24,337 nucleotides of DNA from Candidatus Brocadiia bacterium (lineage in GTDB: Bacteria; Planctomycetota; MHYJ01; WSZJ01). The translations under genes and the position numbers were made by a program. Every line of letters starts with the position of its first letter. Position 1 is the first letter of the stretch. The stretch is from assembly GCA_013360825.1 (NCBI GenBank), contig JABWAY010000058.1, positions 1 through 24,337 on the forward strand. The letters run 5' to 3'. A model generated the notes under the pieces. That model saw nothing but the letters and a program-made list of their open reading frames with translations, was not told the DNA's origin and did no database searches. Positions 1 to 8,219 of this stretch are shown here, piece by piece.

Positions 1-1062
1 GTTCCGGTCACGCCGCCGGGCGACGGGTCGACCCGGCGCACCGCCCGTGGCCGCCCGCTGAGCGCCCTCTTCGCGCCGGACGATCCGGACCGCCCGGTCG
101 GTCCCGGACTGTTCCTCGGCGTCACCCCGATCGAGCGCGCCGCGCTTCCCATGGGTTCCTGGCTCCTCGTCTTCGACGCGGAGGGGTTCGAGCCGCTGCG
201 CTGTCCGGTTTCGATTCCGCGCTGCGGGACGTGGATCCAGGAGACCACGCTCTACCGCCCCGGCGAGATTCCGGAGGAGTTTCTCCCCGTTTCGGCCGGG
301 CCGTTCGAATTCCAGGGCGACCCGCACAACCCGCTCTCGCTTCCGGCCGAGGAGCCGTCGCTCCCGGATTTCCTGATGCAGCGGCATCCGGTCACCTGTG
401 CCGAGTACGCCGAGTTCCTGAATGCGCTGGACCCCGCGGAGGCGGCCCGGCGCGTCCCGCGCAGCGCGACCTGGAGCGGCGCGTACTGGCCGGGGCCGCC
501 GTACGTCGTGCCGACCGGGCGCTGGCTCCGCGACGCCTCCCCCGACCTTCGCGCCCGCTCGCGGCGGATCCAGAGCGGGGCCGCCACGGACTGGGAGGCG
601 GACTGGCCCGTCGTCGGCATCGCGTGGGACGACGCGATGGCCTATGCCGCCTGGCGGCGCGCGAAGCACGGGATCGCCTGTTTCCTCCCCGATGAGCGCG
701 AATGGGAGAAGGCCGCGCGCGGTCCCGACCGCAGGCACTTCCCCTGGGGCGGCGCCTTCGACGCCCGCTGGTGCAACGGCGGCCGCTCGCTCGCCGACGG
801 CCCGCACATTGCCCCCGTCAGTGCCTTCCCGGAGGACGAATCCCCGTACGGCATCCGCGGCCTCGCCGGGAATGCCGGGGATTTCTGCCTGAACGACCCG
901 GGCCCGGAAGACCCGGGCCGCCGTGTCGTCCGCGGGGGGGATTTCAACTCCACCCCGTTCTCTTCGCGCCTGTCCACCCGAGCCTCCGTCAGCCTCCGCA
1001 CCGTCGCCGACACGTACGGATTCCGGCTCGCGATCCCGGTGCGGGCGGAGGGAAAGAGCTGA
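1..1062 (+). CDS. C-terminal part of a kinase/FGE-like fusion protein (5' end outside window)
   Basis: The frame is open from base 1 to a TGA at 1060-1062, so this is the 3' part of a longer gene. A methionine codon at 151 is internal: the upstream residues (LFAPDDPDRPVGPGLFLG) continue the same domain. The first ~75 residues form a PEGA-like segment ending in PMGSWLLVF, matching the same segment of the next gene. The rest is an FGE/SUMF1-like (C-type-lectin fold) domain with HPVTCAEYAEFLNAL, DWPVVGIAWDDAMAYAAW, LPDEREWEKAARGPD, PYGIRGLAGNAGDF, VVRGGDF and the terminal GFRLA. The cysteines that catalyse formylglycine formation are absent after VVRGGDF, so a binding or sensory role is likelier than oxidase activity. 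By homology with the next gene the missing N-terminus should be a Ser/Thr kinase. The domain call is firm; the kinase is inferred. Confidence 0.85.
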   Translation, partial: VPVTPPGDGSTRRTARGRPLSALFAPDDPDRPVGPGLFLGVTPIERAALPMGSWLLVFDAEGFEPLRCPVSIPRCGTWIQETTLYRPGEIPEEFLPVSAGPFEFQGDPHNPLSLPAEEPSLPDFLMQRHPVTCAEYAEFLNALDPAEAARRVPRSATWSGAYWPGPPYVVPTGRWLRDASPDLRARSRRIQSGAATDWEADWPVVGIAWDDAMAYAAWRRAKHGIACFLPDEREWEKAARGPDRRHFPWGGAFDARWCNGGRSLADGPHIAPVSAFPEDESPYGIRGLAGNAGDFCLNDPGPEDPGRRVVRGGDFNSTPFSSRLSTRASVSLRTVADTYGFRLAIPVRAEGKS

Positions 1063-1101
1063 GATTCCCGGACCGTTCTTCCGCGTCATCCGCGAATGGA
1101 A

Positions 1102-1107
1102 TAGGAT
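1102..1107 (+). promoter_or_regulatory. Candidate -10 box (TAGGAT) for the kinase gene
   Basis: TAGGAT followed by CCCCG lies 37 nt before the GTG start at 1145, in the 82-nt gap after the preceding stop. A GGGAGG Shine-Dalgarno-like stretch follows at about 1128-1133. No convincing -35 is visible. The box resembles those before other genes in this window. Co-transcription with the upstream paralogue is also possible. Confidence 0.3.
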
Positions 1108-1144
1108 CCCCGTGGTGCCGTGAGGTTGGGAGGCCGCGCGGATT

Positions 1145-4087
1145 GTGATGACGGGAACGGACTACCTGCTGCTGGCCCTGGCCGTGCGCCGGGGACTGCT
1201 CGACGGAGACACCGCGCTCCGGATTTCCGTCTCCGCGGACGAGGGCAGCGCGGTCCGCCTGCTGCTCCGGCAGACGGCCGGTCTCCCGGAGATCCGGGTG
1301 CGGGAGCTCGAGGCCGCAGCGGAGGAATGGCGGCTGAAGCACGGCGCGGCCGGGTCCCGTCCACGGGGCGCGGGGACGACGATCCCGATGCCGCCGCCGG
1401 ATACCGCGGCCGCCGCCACGGTCCCGGAGGATCCCGGTCCCACACCCACCCGGCGGTACTCGCTGGGCGAGGAAATCGGGCGAGGCGGACTGGGACGCGT
1501 CGTCGAGGCGACCGACGAACAGCTCCGCCGCCGGGTGGCGCTCAAGATCATCCCCCGGACGGCGCCCCCCGAGATCGTGACCCGGTTCGTCACCGAGGCC
1601 CGCGTCACCGGTCAGCTCGACCACCCGAACATCGTGCCGGTCCACGAGGTCGGCGTGCTCGCCGCGACAGACGAGACCTTCTTCGCCATGAAGCGGATCG
1701 TGGGCCGCGACATGCGGCAGGTGATCCGCGAGGGGAGCTGGGGCCGCCGGAGGCTGGTCGAGGCATTCCGCGACATCTGCCGCGCCGTCGCGTATGCCCA
1801 CTCGCGGGGGATCCTGCATCGGGATCTGAAACCCGCCAACGTGCTCCTCGGCGACTTCGGCGAAGTCCTCCTCGTGGACTGGGGACTCGCCAGGCCCGCG
1901 ACGGAGGCCGCGCCGGACCCGCTCTCCGCGGACTCCGGAAACGAGTCCGCCGCGCACGGCGCCGGCGCCCCCGCGGGCAGGGGAACCACGCGCGCCGGGT
2001 CCGCCGGCGTCATGGGAACTCCGAGCTACATGTCCCCGGAACAGGCGGCGGGCCGGCAGGACCTCGTCGATGAGCGCACCGATATCTACTCTCTCGGCGC
2101 CACCCTCTACGAGATCCTCTCCGGCCACCCGCCTTTCGAGGCCCCGACTCCGCTCGAGACCATCAGCCTGGTGCTCGCCGGCACCCCGCCGCCTCCGACC
2201 GGCGCCGGCGAATCAGCTCCCGATCTCGAGGCGATCTGCCTGAAGGCGATGGCCCACAGGCGTGAGGACAGGTACCAGAGCGTCCTCGAGCTGGGACTCG
2301 ATCTCGAAGACTCGCTCCAGGGCACCAGGGAACGCGACCGCCGCCGGCTCCTGGCGGAGGAACAGCTGGCCCGGGCAGCCCGCGAACTCGAACGCTCGGG
2401 GTCCCTCCGGGCCGCGGCGGCCGCGGAATCCGGCCTGGCGGAGTCGGAAAGCGAGACGCTCCCCGGCGGAGCGTGGCTCGAGCGCGCCCGGCTTCGCTGG
2501 CGGCACGAGGATCTGGCGGCTGCCAGGAAAAGAGAAGCCGTGGACGCCTGGGGGGCCGCGGATGCCGCGCTGGACATGGCGCTGACGCTCGACCCGGAGT
2601 CGCGCCAGGCGCGCGAGATGAAGGCCTCCCTTCACTGGGATCGCTTCCTGGAGGCCGAGGCCAGGGCAGACTCCGAGACGGCGATCCTGAGCCGGCATGT
2701 CGTGGAGCGGTTCAACGACGGGCAGTTCGACGGAAGGCTGCGGGGAGAGGGATCGCTGGAGATCGTCACCCGCTCCTGGACGTGCGGCTGTCTTCGCGAC
2801 GGCCGGGAGGTCGCGCCCGGGGAGCTCAACGGGATCGGCGTGCACCTCTGGTCGGGGAGAGGACCCGGTGACCCGGCGGCCGGTCCGGCCGGGGGACTGG
2901 AGCCCCGGACGCCCGTCCGTCTGCGGGTCCACGCCCCGTCGTGCCCCATGGAGGAGGCCCCCGGAGCGGCGGTGTGGGCGTGGCGCTGCGAGCCGGACGA
3001 CCGGATGCTCGTTCCGACGACCCCGGGTCCGGGGAGTCCCGCGATCCCGGAGACGGTGCTCGACCGGCTCTTCGGCCGGTCGCCGTTCCGCCCCCGCGGC
3101 GGCGGTCTTTTTCTCGGCCGGACCCCGATCGGCCGGAGAACCTGGCCGATGGGGTCGTGGCTGCTGGTCGTGGTCCCCGGGGAGGGTGAGGCGTTCCGGG
3201 TGCCGGTGAACGTCCGGCGCCAGCAGGACGTCCGGCTGGATCTGGCCGTGATTCGCGCGGAAGAAGCTCCCGCCGGATTCCAGCGCGTGGTCGGGGGGGA
3301 GTTCGTGTGGCAGGGCGACCGCGAGCTCCCCGGGGCCGTCCAGCCCGAGGTCCGCACCGTCGACGAGTTCCTGCTGGCGACGTTCCCGGTGACCTGCCGG
3401 GACTATGCCGCGTACCTGAATGCCCTTGCGGTGTCGGATCCCGCGCAGGCGGCGGCTCGCGCGCCGCGGGAAGCGGTGGGAGCGCCGTCCTGGTGGCCGC
3501 AGGTTCCGGGCAGGGGATATGTCGTCCCCGCCGGCGACGGCGCCCGGACGGTCCGATCCCGGATCCCGGGGTGTCCGCACGACTGGCAGGAGGACTGGCC
3601 GGTGATCTCCGTCTCATGGGAAGACGCGGCGGCGTACGCGCACTGGCGCTCGCTCCGGGAGGGGCGGCTCCTCGTTCTGCCGGACGAGCTTCAGTGGGAG
3701 AAGGCCGCGCGCGGACCCGACGGGCGGACGCTCCCCTGGGGATGCGATTTCCTGGAACAACTGGCCAATGTCAATGTCACGCATCCGGACGGCGCGCGGC
3801 CGGTGAGCGTCGACTCTTTCCCCATCGACGAGTCGCCCTACGGCATCCGCGGCCTGGCGGGGAATGCCAGGGACTTCTGCATCGATCGCGCGAGTGCGGC
3901 GGTCGGCCGGGCTTACCGGATCTGCAGGGGCGGCAGCTGGCAGAATCCTGGCCCGATGGCGCGCGCCGCGTACCGCACGGCCGTCGCCGAGGACTCTCCG
4001 CACCCCGCGACCACGATCCGGCTCGCGAGCCTGCTCTCCCTCCCCGGGAACGCCGCGCGGCCCGCCACCTCAGTAGCTCCACGATGA
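1145..4087 (+). CDS. Ser/Thr protein kinase with PEGA-like and C-terminal FGE/SUMF1-like domain
   Basis: 980 residues from a GTG at 1145 (an ATG follows at once at 1148). After a ~100-residue N-terminal region comes a PKN-type kinase domain (about 105-370): glycine loop GRGGLGRV, VALKI lysine, catalytic loop HRDLKPANV (~225), DWG in place of DFG (~245), then GTPSYMSPEQA. An Ala/Glu/Arg-rich, probably helical or TPR-like linker follows (~375-520), then a beta-rich stretch, a PEGA-like segment (~638-700, PMGSWLLVV) and an FGE-like domain (~712-965). No transmembrane segment is evident, so it is probably cytoplasmic. The FGE-like domain lacks the catalytic cysteine pair (GGSWQNPGPMARAAYR) and its end (IRLASLL) departs from the usual GFRL. 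The final SVAPR-stop codons lie inside repeat copy A. It is a tandem paralogue of the preceding gene. The role is inferred: signal-dependent phosphorylation with a ligand- or protein-binding tail. Confidence 0.9.
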   Translation: MMTGTDYLLLALAVRRGLLDGDTALRISVSADEGSAVRLLLRQTAGLPEIRVRELEAAAEEWRLKHGAAGSRPRGAGTTIPMPPPDTAAAATVPEDPGPTPTRRYSLGEEIGRGGLGRVVEATDEQLRRRVALKIIPRTAPPEIVTRFVTEARVTGQLDHPNIVPVHEVGVLAATDETFFAMKRIVGRDMRQVIREGSWGRRRLVEAFRDICRAVAYAHSRGILHRDLKPANVLLGDFGEVLLVDWGLARPATEAAPDPLSADSGNESAAHGAGAPAGRGTTRAGSAGVMGTPSYMSPEQAAGRQDLVDERTDIYSLGATLYEILSGHPPFEAPTPLETISLVLAGTPPPPTGAGESAPDLEAICLKAMAHRREDRYQSVLELGLDLEDSLQGTRERDRRRLLAEEQLARAARELERSGSLRAAAAAESGLAESESETLPGGAWLERARLRWRHEDLAAARKREAVDAWGAADAALDMALTLDPESRQAREMKASLHWDRFLEAEARADSETAILSRHVVERFNDGQFDGRLRGEGSLEIVTRSWTCGCLRDGREVAPGELNGIGVHLWSGRGPGDPAAGPAGGLEPRTPVRLRVHAPSCPMEEAPGAAVWAWRCEPDDRMLVPTTPGPGSPAIPETVLDRLFGRSPFRPRGGGLFLGRTPIGRRTWPMGSWLLVVVPGEGEAFRVPVNVRRQQDVRLDLAVIRAEEAPAGFQRVVGGEFVWQGDRELPGAVQPEVRTVDEFLLATFPVTCRDYAAYLNALAVSDPAQAAARAPREAVGAPSWWPQVPGRGYVVPAGDGARTVRSRIPGCPHDWQEDWPVISVSWEDAAAYAHWRSLREGRLLVLPDELQWEKAARGPDGRTLPWGCDFLEQLANVNVTHPDGARPVSVDSFPIDESPYGIRGLAGNARDFCIDRASAAVGRAYRICRGGSWQNPGPMARAAYRTAVAEDSPHPATTIRLASLLSLPGNAARPATSVAPR

Positions 4088-4197
4088 AATTGTGCCATTC
4101 AGACGACGCGGTTTTCGACGGCCTGCAAGGAGGAGACCGGAATCGATGTCGGTGAACATCGATGAGGATCGCACAAGAGCATCGTGGAGTTACTTAG
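4069..4197 (+). repeat. Structured dispersed repeat, copy A (129 bp)
   Basis: The ends form an 18-bp inverted repeat, 4069-4086 with 4180-4197. It pairs throughout except one C/T mismatch and one G-T that would be a G-U wobble in RNA of this strand. Inside are a 5-bp stem (TTGTG/CACAA) and a perfect 8-bp hairpin, ATCGATGT (4142-4149) with ACATCGAT (4156-4163). The 61-bp core at 4111-4171 is identical to copy B (19969-20029, opposite strand). Relative to B, copy A has 16 extra bases (4095-4110) and lacks 39. The left arm overlaps the last codons of the kinase gene and supplies its TGA stop. No target-site duplication is visible. It could be a MITE/REP-like element or a conserved 3'-end RNA structure. 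Confidence 0.9.
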
Positions 4198-4270
4198 CCG
4201 GCCGCACACCGGGATCGCGCCCCCGCCCCCGAGCCCGACTCTTTTCCTGCCCTTCCCACCCTTCTCCCCC

Positions 4271-4276
4271 TACATT
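4271..4276 (+). promoter_or_regulatory. Candidate -10 box (TACATT), leaderless start for the YndJ-like gene
   Basis: TACATT lies in a pyrimidine-rich tract (about 4237-4285) with 9 nt to the ATG at 4286. No Shine-Dalgarno sequence is present, so transcription probably begins at or next to the start codon. The hexamer, its spacing and the lack of SD match several other genes in the window. The -35 is not recognisable. Confidence 0.35.
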
Positions 4277-4285
4277 CTCCCGTCC

Positions 4286-5263
4286 ATGTCCTCCCCCTGC
4301 ACCCCGTGCCGCCGCTGGCTCCGGTTCTCCGCCCTCGCCGGATTCGCCGCCTGGATGGCGATCAGCGTCCTGGTCCACGCACGGATCGCGGACATGGGGC
4401 TCGGCTGGTCGGTGCAGCTGAACGTCACGGGGATCTTCCTCCTCGCCCCGCTCGTCCTCGTCCCCCTCGGCCTCGCGCTGGTCCCGGGCCCGGCCGATGA
4501 CATCGGCGGCCCGTTCTGGTTCTGGGCCGCACGGCTCCAGCCCCCCGCCGCCGCCGCGATCGTCGCCTCGTTCTGGCTCCGTCCCGGCCCCCTCGCCGCG
4601 GCCCTCGCCACCCCCTGGCTCCTCATGGCCGCCCTCGTCGCCCTCGACGGATTCGCCCGCCTCTGGCGGCGGAGGCTCGCCCGACCCGAAGAAATCTGCG
4701 TGGACGCGGCGATGGTCTTCCTCCCGGCGGGCGCCGCCTGGGCGCTCGCGTCCCGCCTCGGGTTGACGCCGATCGGCTTCCAGGAGCCCCTCGTCCTCCT
4801 CACCGCCGTCCACTTTCACTTCGCCGGGTTCGTGGCCGCCCTCCTCGCCGGCCTCACGGGACGGGCCCGACGGTCCTGGGGACGACCGGGCGGGGCGCTC
4901 TACCTCCCCCTCGCCGCCGGCGTCGTCCTCGGCGTCCCGCTCCTCGCCGTCGGAATCGCCACCCACCGGACCCTCGAACTCGCCGGCGCCCTCATCCTCG
5001 CCTTCTCCGTCGGCGCTCTCGCCCTCTACACCGCCCTCTGGGTCGCCCCGCGCTTCCGCCCCCTCGCGGCCGCATTCCTCCTCGCCTTCTCCTGCGCCTG
5101 CGCCATCTGCGGAATGCACTTCGCCGGCCGCTATGCCGCCTCCCACTGGCGCGGCAACGATGCCATCTCCATCCGCCGGATGGCACTCGTCCACGGCCTC
5201 CTCAACGCCCTCGGCTTCAGCCTCTGCGGCGTCGCCGCCTGGACCCGCGTCGACCGGAAGTAG
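4286..5263 (+). CDS. yndJ: YndJ-like multipass membrane protein
   Basis: 325 residues from ATG 4286. An in-frame GTG at 4184 would place the start inside repeat copy A and add a proline-rich stretch unlike the rest, so the later ATG is preferred. The protein is almost entirely hydrophobic, with about eight to nine membrane segments. It carries features I associate with YndJ-like proteins (Bacillus YndJ family): an N-terminal LLAPLVLVPLGL segment, a central LLTAVHFHFAGFVAALL motif and a C-terminal RMALVHGLLNALGFSLCG motif. The conserved histidines of HFHFAGF and HGLLNALGF may be functional, but the family's biochemical role is unknown. It ends 6 bp from the convergent peptidase gene. The family call rests on remembered motifs, not a search. 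Confidence 0.72.
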   Translation: MSSPCTPCRRWLRFSALAGFAAWMAISVLVHARIADMGLGWSVQLNVTGIFLLAPLVLVPLGLALVPGPADDIGGPFWFWAARLQPPAAAAIVASFWLRPGPLAAALATPWLLMAALVALDGFARLWRRRLARPEEICVDAAMVFLPAGAAWALASRLGLTPIGFQEPLVLLTAVHFHFAGFVAALLAGLTGRARRSWGRPGGALYLPLAAGVVLGVPLLAVGIATHRTLELAGALILAFSVGALALYTALWVAPRFRPLAAAFLLAFSCACAICGMHFAGRYAASHWRGNDAISIRRMALVHGLLNALGFSLCGVAAWTRVDRK

Positions 5264-5269
5264 TCCCCC

Positions 5270-7330
5270 TCACCGCCCCGCATCCCCGCCCTCCCCCGAC
5301 AGCTCCCGCCACAGGAACGTGTACATCAGCGCTTCCAGAAACGCCACCTGCCGGTTGTTCGACGCCGACCCGTGCCCCCCCTCGATGTTCTCGTAGGAGA
5401 GCGAGGGCTGCCCCAGTTCCCTGAGGCGCGCGTGCATCTTGCGCGCGTGCCCCGGATGCACGCGGTCGTCGCGCGTGGACGTCGTGAACAGGACCCGCGG
5501 GTACCGGGGCGACGCCGCGGCATTCTGGTACGGCGAGTACGTCCGGATCGTCTCCCAGTCCGCAGGATCGTCCGGGTCCCCGTACTCGTCCATCCAGCTC
5601 GCGCCGGCCAGAAGGCGGTGATACCGGCGCATGTCGAGAAGCGGGTTCCCGCAGGCGACGGCGCGGAAGAGTTCGGGGCGCTGGGTGAGCATGACGCCCA
5701 TGAGGAGTCCGCCGTTGGAGCGGCCGGTGATGCCGAGGCGTCGCGGCGAGGTGATGTTCCGGCGGATGAGGTCTTCCGCCACGGCGATGAAGTCGTCGTA
5801 CGCGCGCTGGCGGGAGTGAGTTCGCGCCGCGTTATGCCACCCCGGGCCGAACTCGCCGCCGCCCCGGATGTTGGCCAGCGCGTAGACCCCTCCGCGTTCG
5901 AGCCACGCGGCGCCGAGCATGGCGGCGTAGGTGGGGAGCATGGGAACCTGGAACCCGCCGTAGCCGTTCAGGAGGGTCGGGTTGGATCCGTCCGCGGAAA
6001 GGCTGCGCGGGCCGACCAGGAAGTACGGGACCAGCGTGCCGTCGCATGAGACCGCTTCGAACTGCCGGACTTCGAGGCCGTCCGACCGGAAGAAGGCGGG
6101 CAGCGACTTCAGGAGTTCCGTCGCCCGGCTCCCGACGGTGCCGAGGGAGAGGCGGGACGGGGTGAGCGGGTCGGCCACCTGGAGAAAGAAGTCGTCCGAT
6201 TCTTCAGGGTCGATGCCGTGGACGTCGGCGACCGCGAAGGCGGGAGTGGGGATGGGGGTCAGCGTCCAGCGCCCCTTCGCCGGCTGGGCGCAGAACGGCC
6301 GGCTGCGGACGTTATCGAGGGTGTTCAGGAGGAGGCATTGCCGCGTGGAGGAGACCGACGTCAGGGAGGTCTTCGGGCCCGGCTCGAAGACCGGGGTGAG
6401 GGCACGGTCCCCGTTCATCCAGGCCTGCAGGTCCGCGGCGAGGAGCGAGCCGGCCTTCCAGCGCCGTCCGGCGATCGTCCAGTCGGTGCGCGGGGTGAAC
6501 AGGATCCACGGCCCGCAGGTCTCGACATCCGCGTCGTCCGGCTTGTCGATCCGCACGAACGTGTTCCCCTGCCGCAGGGAGGTTTCATTCGTGAAGAACG
6601 ACACGCCGCGCCATGCGAGTTCGTGGACATGGCCGCCGTGACGTTCCACCCGGATCTGCACGCCGACGTCGGAGTGCCGGCCGCTGAACGCCGTGCGGGC
6701 GTCCTGCAGCGGCGTCCCGCGCGCCCACTCTTTGCCGATCCGCGGATACCCCGAGGCGGTCATCGATCCCGGGCCGAAATCGGTGCCGACGTAGAGCGTG
6801 TCCCGGTCCCTCCACTCCGCCCAGTTCTTCGCCTCCGCCAGCGCGAATCCCCCCGGCACGAATTCCTTCCGCTCCAGGTCGAACTCGCGCATCACCGAGG
6901 CGTCCGTGCCGCCGCGGGAGAGGAAGATGAGCGCGCGGTCATGGGACGGCTCGAGGACGCCCGCCCCCTGCCAGACCCAGTTTTCCCCCTCTGCGGCCGC
7001 CAGCGCGTCGAGATTGAGCACCGCGTCCCACGCGGGTTGCTCCTTCCGGTATTCCTCGAGCGTGGTCCTCCGCCACACGCCCCGCACCTGCCGGGCGTCC
7101 CTCCAGAAGTTGTAGAACCACCGCCCCTTTTTCTCGACGAACGGAATCTTCGCCTCGGAGTCGAGGATGTCCAGAAGGCGCGCCCGGGTCGTCTCGAACC
7201 CGGGAAGCCCCTGGAGTTCGGCGAGGCACTCCGCATTCTGCTCGCGCACCCAGCCGAGCGCCCGGTCGCCGAAGACCTCCTCGAGCCAGAGGTACCGATC
7301 GACATCGGATTCGTCGTGAGCCTTGGACAT
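5270..7330 (-). CDS. Prolyl oligopeptidase family serine peptidase (S9A)
   Basis: 686 residues using ATG at 7330, which has GGGGGA five bases upstream; a GTG seven codons earlier is less likely. The N-terminal two thirds is the beta-propeller typical of S9A, starting with DRYLWLEEVFGDRALGWVREQN. The C-terminal alpha/beta-hydrolase domain has GGGEFGPGWHNAARTHSRQ, YDDFIAVAEDLI, the nucleophile in GRSNGGLL (Ser538), the acid in TSTRDDRVHPGH (Asp621) and the base in EGGHGS (His653). The triad is complete and the length fits the ~690-residue family, so it is probably an active enzyme cleaving short proline-containing peptides. No signal peptide is seen, so it is likely cytoplasmic. It lies 60 bp downstream of the endonuclease/phosphatase-family gene on the same strand and may be co-transcribed. 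A 10-bp homopolymer lies in that gap. Confidence 0.93.
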   Translation of the reverse strand: MSKAHDESDVDRYLWLEEVFGDRALGWVREQNAECLAELQGLPGFETTRARLLDILDSEAKIPFVEKKGRWFYNFWRDARQVRGVWRRTTLEEYRKEQPAWDAVLNLDALAAAEGENWVWQGAGVLEPSHDRALIFLSRGGTDASVMREFDLERKEFVPGGFALAEAKNWAEWRDRDTLYVGTDFGPGSMTASGYPRIGKEWARGTPLQDARTAFSGRHSDVGVQIRVERHGGHVHELAWRGVSFFTNETSLRQGNTFVRIDKPDDADVETCGPWILFTPRTDWTIAGRRWKAGSLLAADLQAWMNGDRALTPVFEPGPKTSLTSVSSTRQCLLLNTLDNVRSRPFCAQPAKGRWTLTPIPTPAFAVADVHGIDPEESDDFFLQVADPLTPSRLSLGTVGSRATELLKSLPAFFRSDGLEVRQFEAVSCDGTLVPYFLVGPRSLSADGSNPTLLNGYGGFQVPMLPTYAAMLGAAWLERGGVYALANIRGGGEFGPGWHNAARTHSRQRAYDDFIAVAEDLIRRNITSPRRLGITGRSNGGLLMGVMLTQRPELFRAVACGNPLLDMRRYHRLLAGASWMDEYGDPDDPADWETIRTYSPYQNAAASPRYPRVLFTTSTRDDRVHPGHARKMHARLRELGQPSLSYENIEGGHGSASNNRQVAFLEALMYTFLWRELSGEGGDAGR

Positions 7331-7364
7331 GCCATTCCCCCGTCGGGGCACGGGGACGGACCGG

Positions 7365-7374
7365 CCCCCCCCCC
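7365..7374 (-). repeat. Homopolymer run of ten C (poly-G on the coding strand)
   Basis: Ten consecutive C on the given strand lie 35-44 nt upstream of the peptidase start, between two same-strand genes. Next to the start, CCCCGT and ACGGGG can pair and would partly cover the GGGGGA ribosome-binding site. The run is long enough to slip in replication or to be miscounted in sequencing. Confidence 0.7.
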
Positions 7375-7390
7375 GCGCCTTCCGAGCGCC

Positions 7391-8215
7391 TCAGAATTTC
7401 GCCGTCACCCGGCCCGTCCGGGGTGGCCCCAGGTCAAACGTCGCCAGCACCGGGTAGTGATCGCTGGCGCGCCGCGACTCGTCGGTCTCGATGACCTCCG
7501 CCGACAGCGCACGCTTTGCCATCCGCTCCGTCGCCAGCATGTAGTCGATGCGCATCCGCGCACGGAGCGCCGCGCCGAATCGCGTCGTCATCAGCGTCCA
7601 GCCGGGCTTCTTCGGGTTCAGCTTCCGGTAGACGTCCACGAACCCCGCCCACTCCGCGAGCGCGATCTCGCGCCGGTCGAACTCCACAGGGTCCGCCGCC
7701 TCCTTGATGAACCGCGCCAGGATGTTCCGCGGGAGTTCCAGGACGCTGGCGTCGATCGCGTCGCCGGGCGCCATGCAGTTGAAGTCCCCCATGAGCAGCG
7801 ACTTCTCCCCCGGCATCGCATGGCGGCAGAGCGCCCGGATCTCGGCCAGCCGCTCGTCGGGGCTGAACGGGTTGAGATGGGCGACGACGGCCGTGAATTC
7901 GCGGTCTCCGTCGCCGTGGAGCTTCGCCCACAGCGCCGCATGAAAGAACGGGTAGAACTCCGAGCCGCTCGCCTCCACCTTCCACCCCGGCTTCAGGAAC
8001 AGCGCGACGTGGAACCCGCTCTCGGCGGCGCCCAGGACCCCCTTCATCCGGAACGCCCCCTCGGCCGCCGCCATGCGCTTCGGGTCGTCAAACCCGTTCG
8101 CCTCTGTAATCGCCAGGACATCGGGGTCTGCGGCGCGCACGACCGCGGCGACGACGTCCAGGCGGTCGCGCGCACCCTCGAGGATGTTGTACGTCATGAC
8201 GCGGAGGGGAGGCAC
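7391..8215 (-). CDS. Endonuclease/exonuclease/phosphatase family protein
   Basis: 274 residues from a GTG at 8215; the sequence starts LRVMTYNILEG within a few residues, as usual for this fold, so no earlier start is needed. EEP-family (DNase I/AP-endonuclease/inositol-phosphatase fold) motifs are in order: MTYNILEG (Asn), PDVLAITEAN (metal-binding Glu), LLMGDFNCMAPGD (Asp, Asn) and the terminal SDHYPVLATFDL (Asp-His). All catalytic positions appear present. No signal peptide is evident. Members act on DNA, phosphoinositides or other phosphodiesters, and the substrate cannot be told from sequence. There is no Shine-Dalgarno sequence: a TAGAAT box lies 8 nt before the GTG, suggesting a leaderless mRNA. 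It heads a possible two-gene unit with the oligopeptidase. Confidence 0.88.
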   Translation of the reverse strand: MPPLRVMTYNILEGARDRLDVVAAVVRAADPDVLAITEANGFDDPKRMAAAEGAFRMKGVLGAAESGFHVALFLKPGWKVEASGSEFYPFFHAALWAKLHGDGDREFTAVVAHLNPFSPDERLAEIRALCRHAMPGEKSLLMGDFNCMAPGDAIDASVLELPRNILARFIKEAADPVEFDRREIALAEWAGFVDVYRKLNPKKPGWTLMTTRFGAALRARMRIDYMLATERMAKRALSAEVIETDESRRASDHYPVLATFDLGPPRTGRVTAKF

Positions 8216-8219
8216 GGGT

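Noticed and set aside
4069..4197. Repeat copy A as an intrinsic terminator or known self-cleaving ribozyme
   Set aside because: No T-tract follows the outer stem, and the conserved cores of hammerhead or similar ribozymes are not present.
4184..4285. Earlier GTG start for the YndJ-like protein
   Set aside because: It lies inside repeat copy A and adds a proline-rich, pyrimidine-tract-encoded stretch. ATG 4286 has a suitable -10 box just upstream.
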